Notes: generated by a model not told the origin, from the letters alone. 55,287 nucleotides of DNA from Welwitschia mirabilis (GCA_051453625.1 JBOZIK010000001.1:68933360-68988646), one strand, 5' to 3'. Numbered from the stretch's first letter, positions 22,670-34,899 are shown. Program-made: numbers and translations.

Positions 22670-24934
22670 NNNNNNNNNNNNNNNNNNNNNNNNNNNNNNN
22701 NNNNNNNNNNNNNNNNNNNNCATTGGTTTAATCTTATTAGGGGTAAAAATCTAATCCTCAAAATTGCTTTTAGACTAGTATTTCTTTATGATAAGCTTAA
22801 GGCTTATTGTAAATGCTTTTGTGCATTGATTTTTCTTTTCTACATTTATTTATATTATTAATATTTACCTAATTTATATTGTAACTACTTATTTTAATTA
22901 GTGTATTCATTATTTTACTAATTCTAATTATTTTATATCTAGTTGTAGAATCTTTATTGTGTTTATATAGCAAAAGTTAAATTCTCCAAAATAGAGGCAT
23001 AGGTTAAGAATACTATAGCTTAATATATAGTAGGTATAAATTAGTGAATGTTTTTCTCTAACTATAGTATTATGTTATGTCTATAAAAATCTAAAACTAG
23101 TAGATTTTTTGATATTTCATAAATTTTCAGAAAATTATTTGTAAATATAGATTAAGAAATAACTGCAAAAACTAGTAAATAATTATTTTTATTTTCATAA
23201 ATATGAGTTAAGCTATCTAAAAACTTGAGTATCCTAGGTTTTATAAAATTAAATAATCTTTCCAAAAAATATTAAACTTGTAAAAAGTATTTTAAAAATT
23301 ATGCTCATTTTAGTATAGTGTAGAAGGATTATAATTTTAGCAAATTTGACTATTTGTAACCTTAAATCATGATAAATACTAATCTTAGAATTTGAAATAG
23401 ATTAAGTTAATGTCTGAACCCTATTATGAGTCTAGTTTATGAAAAACTACTATAATTTATTTTCATAATTAATTAATTATAAATTTTTTAATTCTAATGT
23501 CTTATTAAAGACCTAAAACATTTATAATTATTATCTTAAATTAAAGAAGAATTATTAAATAAAATTATATAGGTAACTAAAGAATATAAAGTAAGTTATT
23601 ATCATTAACCTTAAGTTACATCATTTAGGCATAATAATTTTTTAGGATAAGTAGCATTTTTACCTTTTCCTTTTACCTTACCTTGAATATGCCTGCTTAT
23701 AATGGTTTACAACTTAGCATTCTAAGTAACTTGAAATAGTTCTTAATTTGTCATTTATTTTTTCAACTTATGTTATCCATATATAATTTTTAAATAAAGA
23801 ATTATTTCTTAATAACCATGCTTGAGCTACACTTCCTTTTGTTTATCTTCAATGCACATAACCATGGTAGACTGTCATATGAGCATAGAAGAATGCTTCT
23901 AGTATTTGTACAATCCTAGGTATGGATTAGTTTTCTTTAAGTATATTCTTAAAATTTATTAAAAATATTTTGAATACTATTATTATTAAGAAAATTATAT
24001 TTCCTTTATTTAAGCTTTCATTACTATGATCTTAAATATGAAAACGTTATACTATATTTGTTTTTCTTTTGTATGATCATTTCTATAAAATGAACCTAAT
24101 AATGATTATAATTATTATAACTAAATAAATAATCTAGTAAATATCCACGTTACACAAAATTATATGTATGCATTTATGTGATGTATTTAACAAATGGGAC
24201 TAAATGAAGAAAGTCTTAATAATAATCATCTTAAGAGTTGGATTTCACCACCAAGATGGGTTGCATATCATTTTTATAATATCCTTTTGGAAGTGGATTT
24301 AATCATTACTTTTATTTCCTACCCATTTATGAACTTATTCCAACTTAATATCCTAAGCCTTTGGTATCAATGGATCATGTTGTATCATCTAGAGATGTTT
24401 CAAGGAAGCGTAGGTTACTCGCAAGCATGCATCCACCTCATGTCCCATCTATTACCCATATTGGGATTATATCAAGGCAAAGTACAAGTGTATGGAGTTG
24501 AGTGTAATCATGTACATATAGTTTAAAACCCAAAGTAGAAGCAATCCATATTTGAGTGATGCCCAGATATCAAGTTTGAATGCCATTAATGGAAGTTGTA
24601 ACCTCCTATTATATTGGTTAGACATTATCTTGAAAATTATCCATGTATGTTTTGTAACAAGTTTACATATTTTCAACTATATATAACATATCTTTCTATG
24701 TGGTGAAAAACTAGGGGGAAAAATGTAGAAAACAAACTTATGACATCATTATTATTTATGAATCAAAATAACTTACAAATAACTTATATATGTTTTGTTT
24801 TTCAAATAATGTAAAAATACTAATAAAGAATAAGTAGAATTTTATCCTAGGTTTCATTGTGCCTATTAATTAATAATACTAGAAAAGGAAAAAAGATGCT
24901 TAATTAGGGTTAAAAAAAGTTAGGTATGACATAA

Positions 24935-24946
24935 TAGTATCATAGC
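24935..24946 (+). promoter_or_regulatory. Primer-binding site of the Tekay/Del-like element
   Basis: TAGTATCATAGC matches 10 of 12 bases of TGGTATCAGAGC, the site complementary to plant initiator tRNA-Met, three bases after the LTR end. Confidence 0.7.
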
Positions 24947-26080
24947 TAGAGATTAACTTTAATAACATCTATTTTAAGCACTTACAAATTTACATGAATA
25001 TAAAGCCAATTATATCTTTAATAACTTTTGTTTCTAGAAATCATTATGTTAGTTGTAATGATAATGACCTTAATTCTAAATACTTATGAAGTTAATTATA
25101 TTACTAATAATACTAAATCTTGAGTAAAATTAATTATGTCCTTGGTAATACAAGATTTCAAGATAATCCTAACTCCTAAATAAGCATAAATTTAACCCTA
25201 TCTTCCACTAGTTATGAATTTAATTATACCCATAGTATTATTACTTTATACTAACTAAGATCCATGTTAATCCCAATAATTAAAAAGATTACACTTATAA
25301 TGATCCTGATACCTTAATAATCCTAGAAGAGAATTATATTTGGAATAGTCCCAACTACTAAGGATTCATAAGGTTGACTATAATCCTAACCCTTAGATAA
25401 TTATTATTTTAATCATATTTATGATAATTTTAAATTCTTAAATAGTCCTAAAAGCATGATGAAATTAAATTATTAAAAACTCTATTACCTCATATCTATA
25501 GATAAAACTTTCTTGGGATAATTATAATTATCCTAATAATTTAGAGCAATGGTCTTATATGATTCCTTAAAGATCTAAATCATTCACAAGATACATAAAT
25601 CCATAAGATAATGCCTTAAAATTAGATACTCTTTAAAAAACAAATCCTTTCAAACTATATGATTAAATAACCTTAAAGTAAAACCTCATATATATAACTT
25701 ACAAATCTAATAAACTGTATCTATTTAAAATAAAGAAAGAGGATAAGTTTAATTATGTACTTTAAGTTATAAATGAGAACCGATTACCTCATGATGATAA
25801 CCATATTATTTCTAAGATTATAAGAGAATTTCTAATTTTTACCTTTAACAATGTTTATTCTATTTTTAAATATTATTTTTATAATAATTTCCACTTCTTT
25901 TAAATGCCTTATCATCACTAATTAAACCTTGAGGCTAATTTAGTTACACTAATTAATCAACATCAGGAGACTTCACAAGAGAGTCAGTAACCTAATGTTG
26001 GAAATCAATCCTCATATAATGTTAAATAATAAATCAAGGTCAAAATCAACAAGTAAATAATAGTGTCAATCAACCTAAAG
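24947..26080 (+). other. Leader region of the Tekay/Del-like element, no gene seen
   Basis: AT-rich and built of loosely repeated units containing AATTATNYCC and TAATANTAA, for example near 25,095, 25,130, 25,215 and 25,390. It is partly shared with the inverted left copy. No open frame of note is present. Confidence 0.5.
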
Positions 26081-26714
26081 GAGTGGATATGAAAAAATTA
26101 ATTCAATCTTTGATTAAGATAAATACATCAAAGTTTGTATGGGTTCAGATTCATCCAAAGAAAATTCATGGCTTAGTGATGTTGAAAAGGTTATAGGTAC
26201 CTCAGGATGTAATAAATACAAAAGGATCCTTTAGATATTTATATCTTACAAAGAAAATCTAACCTATGATGGAAAATATAAATGACTAAGTTAGAAGATG
26301 TGGAACTCTTATAGAGGGAATTTGAGCATATCTTCAAATAGAAGTGTATTACTAATTTCTATATTTATCAAGAGGTTATAAAATTTTAAAATTTAAAATA
26401 AGCCTATAATGTAACTATAACATCTCATAAATGTATATTTGTAGACTTTTTAAGATATATGTTACATATGCATCTAGATGAAGAAGCTAAAGAAAATCTT
26501 TTTATTAATAGTCTTCTTCCTTCTATTGTTACTAAAATAGCTATGTTTTAATTAAAGAATCTAGCAGAGGTTGTAAAAAAAGCTATATAGCAAATAAAAA
26601 CCAAAAAATATAATAAGAAAGTAAGAAAATATTTCCTGCATAGTAATATATCCTTAAGGGAAATCAATCATAAATGTCTTATCAAAATAAGAATTAGTAC
26701 TTTAGCAAAAATAA
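26081..26714 (+). pseudogene. Tekay/Del-like gag, first part
   Basis: Recognisable pieces are ENSWLSDVEKVIGTSGC (the ---WL-E-EK-F----C block), then REFEHIFK-stop-KCITNFYI, EVIKF-stop-NLK, YMLHMHLDEEAKENLFI and NSLLPSIVTKIAMF. They follow the retrotransposon gag domain order. The frame then runs into Asn-rich sequence (SYQNKN-stop-YFSKNN) and is cut by Copia B at 26,715. It resumes at 37,397 with NKNRNFNQPK in the same style. Confidence 0.65.
26710..26714 (+). repeat. Target-site duplication of Copia B, left copy (AATAA)
   Basis: AATAA lies before the LTR start TGTGAAGGATTG. The right-hand partner is AATAT at 37,397-37,401, matching 4 of 5 bases. The match is imperfect but the position is exact on both sides. 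Confidence 0.5.
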
Positions 26715-28203
26715 TGTGAAGGATTGTTGAACTTATAGAGAGGAGTGAATGAGGTCTATCAAAAATAAATTTTACTATAAACAAATTAAATAGTAAATAT
26801 CTTATCGAGATAATGTGGTTCCCAACCTAGGTGCATCCACACATAGAGGGTAACTTCCTCTCATACTTCTATATATTCTTAACCTACAAAAACAGTGGTT
26901 TAAAGCACTACTAACCTTACATACAAAATGAAAATTTCTTTGTAAGGAAACACTATCTTTTCTTTAGTAAAAATGAATAATATAATATCAAAAATGTGCT
27001 TTCAAGAACTAACATAATGTAAGATTCTCCTTGGAAGGTACCACTCTCTTCACCTTAATAAAAAACAATAATACAATGATAAAATATGCACTCAAACACT
27101 CATAAAAACACAATTGTATAAGGGTTTTTTTACAATATAAAATCCTAGCAAGGTATTCTTTTCTTTGATAGTAATAAATGGACTATATAAGAGTATTCAA
27201 CAATATGATAGTTTAACAATATGAGTTCCAATAAATAAATGACAACAAATAAATCAGCAATTCTAAATGGTGTGCCTTTGATGGAAATCTTGAGTTTCGT
27301 ATTATTATCATTACTTACAAATGCTAAAGAATGATGCAACTTTATAGGATCTAATGTATGAAGGATATATCTACTTAAAAGTTCCTTGCAAATAATATTT
27401 TGGTTCTTCATGAGCAGATCCAATTAATTATGTGTTCATGTATGCATATGTGCATTATTTTTCTATATCTTTATCTGTTCATCAAGTCATGCTTTTATAT
27501 ATTTTTTAAAGAGATTTTAGCTATTTTACCTAGAAAGGTAGATGTTTAAACTTTCTAACGATCATTATATGAATAGAAATGACTTGGTATTAGGCATTAC
27601 TTGACATGAACTTTTTACATAGATGTCTTTAAGATGTTAGATGTCTTCTCTTAGTCAGACATCTTCAATATGGGAGATGTCTTTAGTCAAAGTTCCCAAA
27701 AATTGATGAAACTTAAACCATATAATCTTTATTTCTTTATGATCATAAATCCATATGATGTAAATCCTAATTACTTCTCTATAATGTAAATAATTAATTA
27801 AAGTACAAATTATTACTATTACCTATTCTAATTCAATGTAGATGTCTTTCATTTGTGTTAGATTCATCTTTCAGTATAGTTGTCATTATTGGAATAGATA
27901 TCTTTCACCTATGATTGAAAAATTGGTTTAACATAGATGTACTTAAAGCATAGTTATCTTTACCATAGATTTCTTCAAATGTATAGATGTCTTCTTCATA
28001 AAGATCTTCAATTCTATAGATATCTTCAGTTAGTTGTGATTTAACATTTTAAACTTTGAGCTAAACTTTTTGTGAGATTTGACCTTTAATGTCTGACATG
28101 AACTTATGCTTTTTATGATCTGATTTTATCCACATTAACCTATCTACAAAATAGTACAATATGTTTGACAAGTGGAATCATCAAAATTAGGTTTTTACCA
28201 ATA
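26715..28203 (-). repeat. 3' LTR of Copia B
   Basis: Collinear with 35,907-37,396: shared CTACNAAAAATAAATTT near one end and GTTTGACAAGTGNANTCATC near the other. Read on the minus strand it begins TATTGGTAAAAACC (probably TG changed to TA) and ends near CAATCCTTCACA. It contains many AGATGTCTTT motifs at 27,621-28,030. Confidence 0.85.
27621..28030. repeat. Dispersed AGATGTCTTY motifs in the Copia B LTR
   Basis: Copies at about 27,621, 27,639, 27,675, 27,840, 27,896 (variant), 27,985 and 28,018 (variant), plus one in reverse (CAGACATCTTC at 27,656). The matching part of the other LTR (about 36,790-37,210) has more degraded versions. Confidence 0.7.
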
Positions 28204-28218
28204 ATCATCCCCTTTTTG
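28204..28218 (-). promoter_or_regulatory. Polypurine tract of Copia B
   Basis: The minus strand reads CAAAAAGGGGATGAT directly before the 3' LTR start TATTGG. Confidence 0.6.
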
Positions 28219-28736
28219 ATGATGTTCAAAACTTAGCAAATATTATTAGTGTATCATATTTTGTTCAACTAAATTGAGATAAATAAAATTTAAGAGAGAA
28301 ATAAGAACATTAGCATGTTTTATGAATAGTTTTAAAACATAATAATTAACCATGAAAAGTGATGATCAATAAAGGCACATAAGCATTAGATAATTTCATT
28401 TAAGAACAATAAGGATTAATTATGTAAATTAAGCCAATACTAGTTTGCTAAAAACAAATAATATTAGAGCATCGCATTTTAATAGTATGCCAACAATGAT
28501 AATATTAGAGTATGAAAATGTGTTAATAATCATTAGCTTGCTAACAACAATGGTATAAATATCAAAGCATAATAATGTGTGCTAATAATTCAAAGTTATC
28601 ATTAATTAAGAATGATATTATTTAGGGAGTTTAAAACATAAAATCATGATAAATACCTCATATCCATATAGGATGTCCATACTAAACTTGATTTTCCCTT
28701 GCTTCTCCTTCTTTTTGGATGTAATATAAAAAGGAG
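28219..28736. other. Copia B 3' untranslated stretch
   Basis: AT-rich non-coding DNA with repeated TAATATTAGAGCAT-like strings (28,466, 28,501, 28,560) between the extra ORF stop and the polypurine tract. No gene was seen. Confidence 0.5.
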
Positions 28737-30440
28737 CTAGTCACTGAGTACAGAGTCACTACTATAGTGTGTGCCTTCTTCTTCTTCATCATTGTCATTG
28801 TCACTATAATGGGTGGTGAATGTGTAAAGAACATAAGATGAAGAAGATGTTGGTAGAGGTGTGTGATACTTCTTAGAAGGCTACTAAGAAGTTTCAATAG
28901 GGCCCACATAGTTCTATCTCCTCATACGTGAGTATGTCTAAGGAGTGATGGAACTCTCAAAGAAGCTAGTGATGGTGGTTTTAGCAAAGTATGATGGTGT
29001 TTTTATGAAAGGAGATGAAAAATGAATAGGCTCTATGTAAGATGGTGATGAAGATGGCATGCATAAAGGTGATGAGGAGCAAGGATTTAATGGTGATTGT
29101 TTAGAATGATAGATAAAAAGTATGTGACATGGCCTATAAAATATAAGGTGTTAAATGTCAAATTTTTCTAACTCTACATACTTTTTTCCCTATGATGAAC
29201 CTTAAAGTTGGTACTTCCCCTAGGCTTGTGCATATGGGGGAGCATGGTACTTCCCCTATACCTATGTCTTCTCTCCTAAAAACCTTGAAGAATCACTATT
29301 TACTGCACTTCCTAAGTCATAGCCTATGCCCTAGTGCCTCTTGCACTAATTTATCCTTTAAATCTGTCCAAGTAGGACTGCCCATTAATTCCCAACTGCC
29401 TGCGGGTGCGTCTTCTTTAGTAACAGTAGATCTGTGCTTTTTTAGTCTCAACAAGTTATGGCCTATCTTATTAATCATCTTTGTTATAGTTTTTTTATCC
29501 CTTCTTAATTAATGATGAACTATGAGAAGCTATGGAGTATGATATCTTAAATTGTTATTTGGATGATCATCTACTTGTGCCCTTACTAGATGGCACTGTT
29601 ACACATCATTTCTCACTTGGTTATGCTAGAAGCTTCTTTAGATGAATAAGGTTTACTTGTGGTATTGATATACTAACACTACAAATAATTGAACTGATTA
29701 AATAAAGGTGGCCCAAATTTTCATCATTTTGAAATAGAAAAATAATATTCATGTATAAAATAAATCCTAAATCAATCTTTAAGCTAGTAAGAATATAGAG
29801 CACAACAAATGTCTACATGAGGTTTTAGTAACTATACCCACCACTCCTAACAAGAATGTTCTAGAACATAATCAATATCAGTGTAGATGCATCTGAAATC
29901 ATGTGTTTATGTTCTATACTTTTATAAAAATTCATTTTAGAGTTTCCAAATAGAATATTACTCATAAATCATTATGACACATTGACAGAACGTGAAGTGA
30001 GTATATCTTTGAATGAATGAACATATAGTTGTGGAAGCTCAAAATCATCAACATGAAGAAAATAATTAAGAAAAATAAAAGTAATATATGATGAAGTATC
30101 TCTAACCTATGTCTAAAAATCCTTAGTTCTATCATCAATTTCATATAAGTTTTCATGAAATTCCTTGATAACTGGGTCCCGAATACCCTAATCTAACTAT
30201 ACAATCATGTCCCATCAAATCTGAGAGAAGTATGTCAGCAGCTGATATTTTCCTCTATTTATAAAGGTTAAGTGTTCTTTTTACAATGATTTAGTTTTTT
30301 GTCCATGTTCTATACCATTTTATAGCTATCTTGTGGTATAACTGAGGCTTATATTAAGGTCTCTATGGCTCTATTATTGGTTCCTTACCTCTTGAGGTAC
30401 AAGTGGACTTTCTTCTTAGTTTTTTGAAAACTATATGGAA
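28737..30440 (-). pseudogene. Copia B extra 3' ORF, same type as in Copia A
   Basis: Read on the minus strand after RNase H. Pieces are KKVHLYLKR near 30,430, then YQLLTYFSQI and IRDPVIKEFHENLYEID near 30,190-30,150 (the V--FY-NL block), followed by VRDTSSYITFIFL and LHVDDFELPQ. After a poorly readable middle part it ends with the acidic tail SDNDNDEEEEGTHYSSDS and a TAG at 28,737-28,739. The front block and acidic tail match the layout of the extra ORF in Copia A (2088-3133), whose tail is also Glu-rich and ends in SD. The family is the 'putative plant transposon protein' type, function unknown. The start is not determined; stops and frameshifts are frequent. Confidence 0.5.
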
Positions 30441-31141
30441 GAATAAACTAAAAACAACTAAAATGTGAAAGAGTCATTGAAAATTAGCACCTATGAGAGA
30501 AAAACACTTGTTTTTATTGGCTATGAAGATGCCTATGAAAATAAAGATATCTTTGTAGAGAAATCTGAGAAAAACGTCCTTAAGAAGTGCTCTAAGAGGG
30601 ATATTCATTGACTAGATGATTTAAAATAAAATATGATGACCCATTTTGTGATTAACAAAGGTTAAAACCCTAGTTTTTATGCATTTTTTTATTTTTGCAA
30701 TAGTTCTTAAAAGACATCTATCTACTAAAAGATCTCTAAAGCATGAAACATAGATAACTACTTTATGAAAGATATCTATTGTTAAAAAACTTATATGTAG
30801 TTTTTCATATTGTAAAAATATTTATCTATTTAAAGACATCTATCTTGAAAATATTGAAAAGTGTACTTGACCTCCTAAGATGTTTGAATCTTTAAAGATA
30901 TCTCTTTAATAGATATTTACATATGTGAAGACATATCTCTAATAGAAGTCTATAATACTAAATACATCTATCCTAAAAAATATATAAACTTTTAAAAATT
31001 CTATGACTAATATTATCATAACAATATTATTTTGAAAAAGCAATGTAACATGAATAAAATTTAATTTTTTAGCATGTAAGTATGATCTCAACTTAATGAT
31101 CATAAGGTAAAGTTAAGCTTTGAAAGATATTACTTGATAAC
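30441..31141 (-). promoter_or_regulatory. Leader between RNase H and the Copia B extra ORF, with motif cluster
   Basis: Non-coding. Between 30,710 and 30,970 it holds AAAGACATCTAT-type motifs (30,710, 30,769 variant, 30,833, 30,894 variant, 30,928 variant). They are the reverse complement of the AGATGTCTTT motifs of the LTRs. As in Copia A, an LTR-type motif family recurs in front of the extra ORF. An internal promoter is a possible reading, not shown. Confidence 0.35.
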
Positions 31142-31560
31142 TTACCTGATTGGATCAAGCTCAATACCCAGGCTCCTATACAATTTTACAAACCTTTTAA
31201 TACTTAGAGATTGTATGAATACAATGATAAGTTGATCATTGATACTAATATATTTCATCGTGGTGCCTTTGTTCTGAATGCGATCTCTAAAAAAGTAATG
31301 TTTGATCTCAATGTGTTTGATTTTTGAATGTTGTATTAGATTATTTAAGATGCTAATGGCACTATTATTGTTATAATAGATGGGAATTCTTTTCAAAAAG
31401 AATTTAAAATATTTTAACATTTGCTTCATCCATAGTAGCTATGCACAAAAACTTCTAGGAGTAATATATTTAACCTAAGTAGTTGAGAGAGTAGTTGAGT
31501 TATGCTTGTTAATACTTTATGAAATCAAGCATTACTCAAGTAAGAAGTAGGTTTAACTTG
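31142..31560 (-). pseudogene. Copia B RNase H
   Basis: The minus strand reads SFCA-stop-LLWMKQMLK, then IPIYYNNNSAISILNN, IQHSKIKHIEIKHYFFRD and INDQLIIVFIQSLSIKRF, ending at TGA or TAA after GIELDPIR. These match the Copia RNase H end (CDN-SA----NP--H-RTKHI-I--HF-R and DQ-AD--TK-L). The Asp of the CDN block is Asn (YNN). The last 95 codons (31,429-31,142) are an open frame. Confidence 0.85.
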
Positions 31561-31699
31561 TTTTTCTTATATCATCTTTGCATCCTTCCTAATCTACATC
31601 ATAATACTTAACTAGATCAATGTAGGATTCGTTTGAGTACCAAGGGATTCCATTAGTAGTATCCTTTAAATAATAAAAAAAATATTTTAATAGGTGTAA

Positions 31700-32590
31700 G
31701 ATGTGATCCTCTAGGATTACTCTGATAATGAGAAAAAATTCCTACATATAACATAGTATCAGGTTTACTAGTAGTAAGATATAATAAATTACCAATCATA
31801 CCTCTGGATAGCTTTTAATCAATGTTCTTACCATTCTCATCATTTTTTGGTTTTGTGATTTAAGTCATTGAAATTTCTTTGGCTTTACAATCCTATAAAC
31901 CATATTTAACTAGAAAAATTTTAATGCATTTAGTTTAAAAAATAAACATACCTTGCTTGTGTTACAAAAGTTGTAGCCCTAGGAACTTGCTTATCTCTTC
32001 CATGAGACTTATTTCAAATTTATTTCACATTATCTTAGCAAACTTCTTATATAAAAATTTATTAGTAACTCTAAATATAATATCATCTACATATCTTAAA
32101 TAATGAAAAAATATTTACCATCTTTTTTAATAAATAATATGACATCAGATATACCTCTTTTAAATTCATTTTCAATAAAATAATCTAATAATTTCTTATA
32201 TCAAGCTTTAGATGCTTGTTTGATACCACCAAGAGCCTTTTTTAATTTTTCAACATGATTTGATTTATAAAAATTTACAAAATATTTTAGCTGCTCAACA
32301 TACACTTCTTCTTGAAAAATTCCATTTAAAAAGGCACTTTTAACATCCATATAATAGATTTTAAATCCTTTAACACACATAGAGGATAAAAATATTCTTA
32401 TTAATGCCATACATGCTATTGGTATAAAGGTCTCTTCAGAGTCAATTTCTGCTTATTGATTGTATCCTTTATCTATTAACCTTACTTTATTTCTGATCAC
32501 ATTACCATGTTCATCTATTTTATTTCTTACAAAAATATTTTATGCCAATAATAGGTCTATTAGATGGTCTTGGAGTGAGTCTCCAAACGT
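31700..32590 (-). pseudogene. Copia B reverse transcriptase
   Basis: The minus strand reads KIDEHGNVIRNKVRLIDKGY, then EETFIPIACMALIRIFLSS, IYYMDVKSAFLNGIFQEEVY and LKKALGGIKQASKA. These are the front blocks of Copia RT, with the catalytic Asp of YMDVKSAFLNG kept. The second active-site block YVDDIIF is also intact (32,082-32,093), followed by FAKIM-stop-NKFEISLM and FLGLQ. Several stops prevent a full product. Confidence 0.88.
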
Positions 32591-33339
32591 TACATATTTT
32601 AAATTAATTAAGCTTTTATGCATTGCTAACATCTAATGTTTATGATTCTCGGCTTCATTAAATGTTTTAGATTCAACTTATGATAAATAAGCTGCAAAAC
32701 CATAAAATTCATTATTATGGCTATTAATTTAAATACTACCATAAGGAATACCTATTATGTTACTAGTAGAGTAACTCTTCTTTAGTCTGATCATGCTAGA
32801 AGGATTTTCTTTATCTGTGTTTTTTTCTTTCTTCTCCTCACTATCTGATTAGACTTGAAGATGGCTAGATGATTGAAGAATCTACACAAGGATATAATCA
32901 TCTTTCACATACATGGAAGTTGAGTCAATAGCACTTCTTTTAACATTTATAGTTTTCTTTACTACATGAGTTTTGTTATTGAACACTTAGTAGGCTTTAC
33001 TGATCATGGAATATCCTAGAATAATGTGTCATTAACTTTGAAATTAAACTTTATTAACTTATCCTTTTCATTTAAGATAAAACACTATGATCCAAAAATG
33101 TAAAAATAATCTATGAATGGCTTCTAATAGACAATAACTCATACGAAGTTTTAGAGGTAAAACATCTTATCAGAACTCAATTGGAAATATAGCATGTAGT
33201 ATTAATGGCTTTTACCTAAAAGTGATAAGGCACCTATTTATCATGAATCATTATTCTAGCCATTTCATTTAGTGCTCTATTCTTTCTTGTAGCCATTCCA
33301 TTTTGTTAGGGATTTCTTGCTGCAAAGAATGGGTGGAGA

Positions 33340-33730
33340 ATGATAACTATTCATAGAACTTTGTATCATCGTTACTTCTTATCATCTTGATGTTGTATTC
33401 TTTTTTATATAATACATAGCTTAGAGAAAATATTAAATGCTTTATCCTTATGTGCAAGACAACATACCATTTAAAATAAGAGTCACCATCAATAACAGTT
33501 AAATAGTATCCTTTCTTATCAAGACTTTTTGCATAAGATGGACCAATAATGTTAAGATTTAAAAGATCTAAAGGGTGTTTAGTCATGATATAGGTTTTAT
33601 TATCAAATCTTATCCTTGTACGCTTTCTTTTTTGGTATGCCTCACAAACTTGATTATCAATGCTTTTTAACTTAGGAACTCCTCTTACCATTTCTATTAT
33701 GAATAATATTTTGAGCAAGTATTTTTTTTA
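33340..33730 (-). pseudogene. Copia B integrase
   Basis: The open frame 33,718-33,347 reads VRGVPKLKSIDNQVCEAYQK, HPLDLLNLNIIGPSYAKSL, YYLTVIDGDSYFKW and IKMIRSNDDTKFYE. This is the Copia integrase start (CEAC-KGK, PLELLH-DL-GP, VDDYSRYTW, IRSDHGTEF). The last zinc ligand is Tyr (CEAY), and the second catalytic Asp is Asn (RSN for RSD), so integration activity is lost. The C-terminal integrase part between 33,340 and 32,590 is too decayed to read, apart from the region of the Copia polyprotein linker. Confidence 0.85.
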
Positions 33731-33869
33731 CATGTCTAAGATTCCTATGTTATAGCTCTATTTTGCTTGTTATACTTAGTAAATAGTTAGTTCCCTTGTT
33801 AGTAATATCTTGTAGAATAGTGATATAGACATTTAATTTTCTAATACTAGTAAATAGGACTTTTCTTGA

Positions 33870-34130
33870 TTTTATTTTTTAATAATACAATTGTTTTTTA
33901 TAAAAGTACTAGAAAAATTTGCATTACATAATTCACTAGCACTCAAAATATTATGTTGCAAGCCTTCTATAAAAAGCACATCTTTTACCTCTAGTAGATT
34001 ACTTCCTATGATGATTCTATTACATTGGATTTGTCATATTTCATCAAGGTGGTAACATTGGATTTGTCTCCATTCATGTGCCTTATATATTACTGTTGAT
34101 ATACCAGACATATTTCTTTATTGCTTTTAA
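33870..34130 (-). pseudogene. Copia B protease and gag-pre-integrase region
   Basis: The minus strand reads WYINSN near 34,100 (normally WYLDSG: catalytic Asp and Gly both lost), then HMNGDKSNVTTLMKY. After that comes a well-preserved run, EVKDVLFIEGLQHNILSASE with LCNANF, at about 34,000-33,890. These are the Copia protease and the following conserved block. Confidence 0.7.
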
Positions 34131-34899
34131 TGCAATCTAGGATAAAAGTGCTAGTCTTGATTTTGGAACCCATACTTTCTTTAGTTTAGCTTACACAAAA
34201 TGTTATGCCATACTTTTAGGCCTCTTGGCATTATTATTGTAATATCTATTTTTAAATTCCATTGGGTAATTAAATTGATCATGCCCTCTTTTGAACTAAT
34301 AATAATAGATATTATATATACTGAATGCTCATATATTGATTTGTAATTCTATTTATTGAATAAAGAGGCTGAAGTACTAGAGGAGCCTTCATTGCAACCT
34401 AAGTCACTTTTGTTATTTAAGATTCAACATCATCCAAGCATGATGTTTAATATCTCCTTTTCTTAGGTAAATTAATCTTCTTTGAGTTAAAAAGTTCTTG
34501 TCTTACATTCTTCAACTCATATGTTAGTCTACTAATTGTAACTCTAAGAGCTAAGTTTTCAGATAATAACTTATTGTAAGAACCTTTTTTTTGTTTAATA
34601 AGTTAATTCATAGGAATGAACTAATTTTTTCATTTTGGCATATACATTTTCCAATTTAATGAATTATCTAGAAATTAAATCATACATCTCTTGAAAATTC
34701 ATACCTATTTCATTTTTACTATCCAATTAAAATTCTTCTTTTCTTTACTCATGTTTCTTTTTGGACATGTACAATTATCATATAGGAAGGAGGAGATTTT
34801 TCATCATTAGATGTCTTTACCTTAGTTTCATCCTCATTATCATCCCAATCTATGAAGAAAGATATCCTTTATTTTGCATCTTTCTTTTGTGATTTTTAT
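34131..34899 (-). other. Copia B gag-protease linker, poorly readable
   Basis: Low-complexity AT-rich sequence where the gag C-terminus and coiled-coil linker would lie. No convincing domain can be read through the stops. Confidence 0.4.

Larger units (their letters stand above)
21282..24931 (+). repeat. 5' LTR of the Tekay/Del-like element
   Basis: It starts TGTCATACCCTACATTTTAT and ends GTTAGGTATGACA, giving matching 7-base terminal inverted repeats. It is collinear over its whole length with 41,067-44,730; the two differ by many substitutions and small indels, so the insertion is old. It contains N gaps at 21,901-21,910 and 22,670-22,720, the second after a (TA)n run. No protein-coding gene is inside; open frames such as 24,194-24,526 are chance. 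Confidence 0.85.

Noticed and set aside
24194-24676. Open frames of 110 and 69 codons on both strands
   Set aside because: Inside the 5' LTR; the matching part of the 3' LTR is not open in the same way, so they are chance.
29192-29512. 106-codon plus-strand frame
   Set aside because: Antisense to the extra ORF of Copia B. The Ser/Leu-rich translation is unlike any family, although this stretch is unusually open and GC-richer than its flanks.
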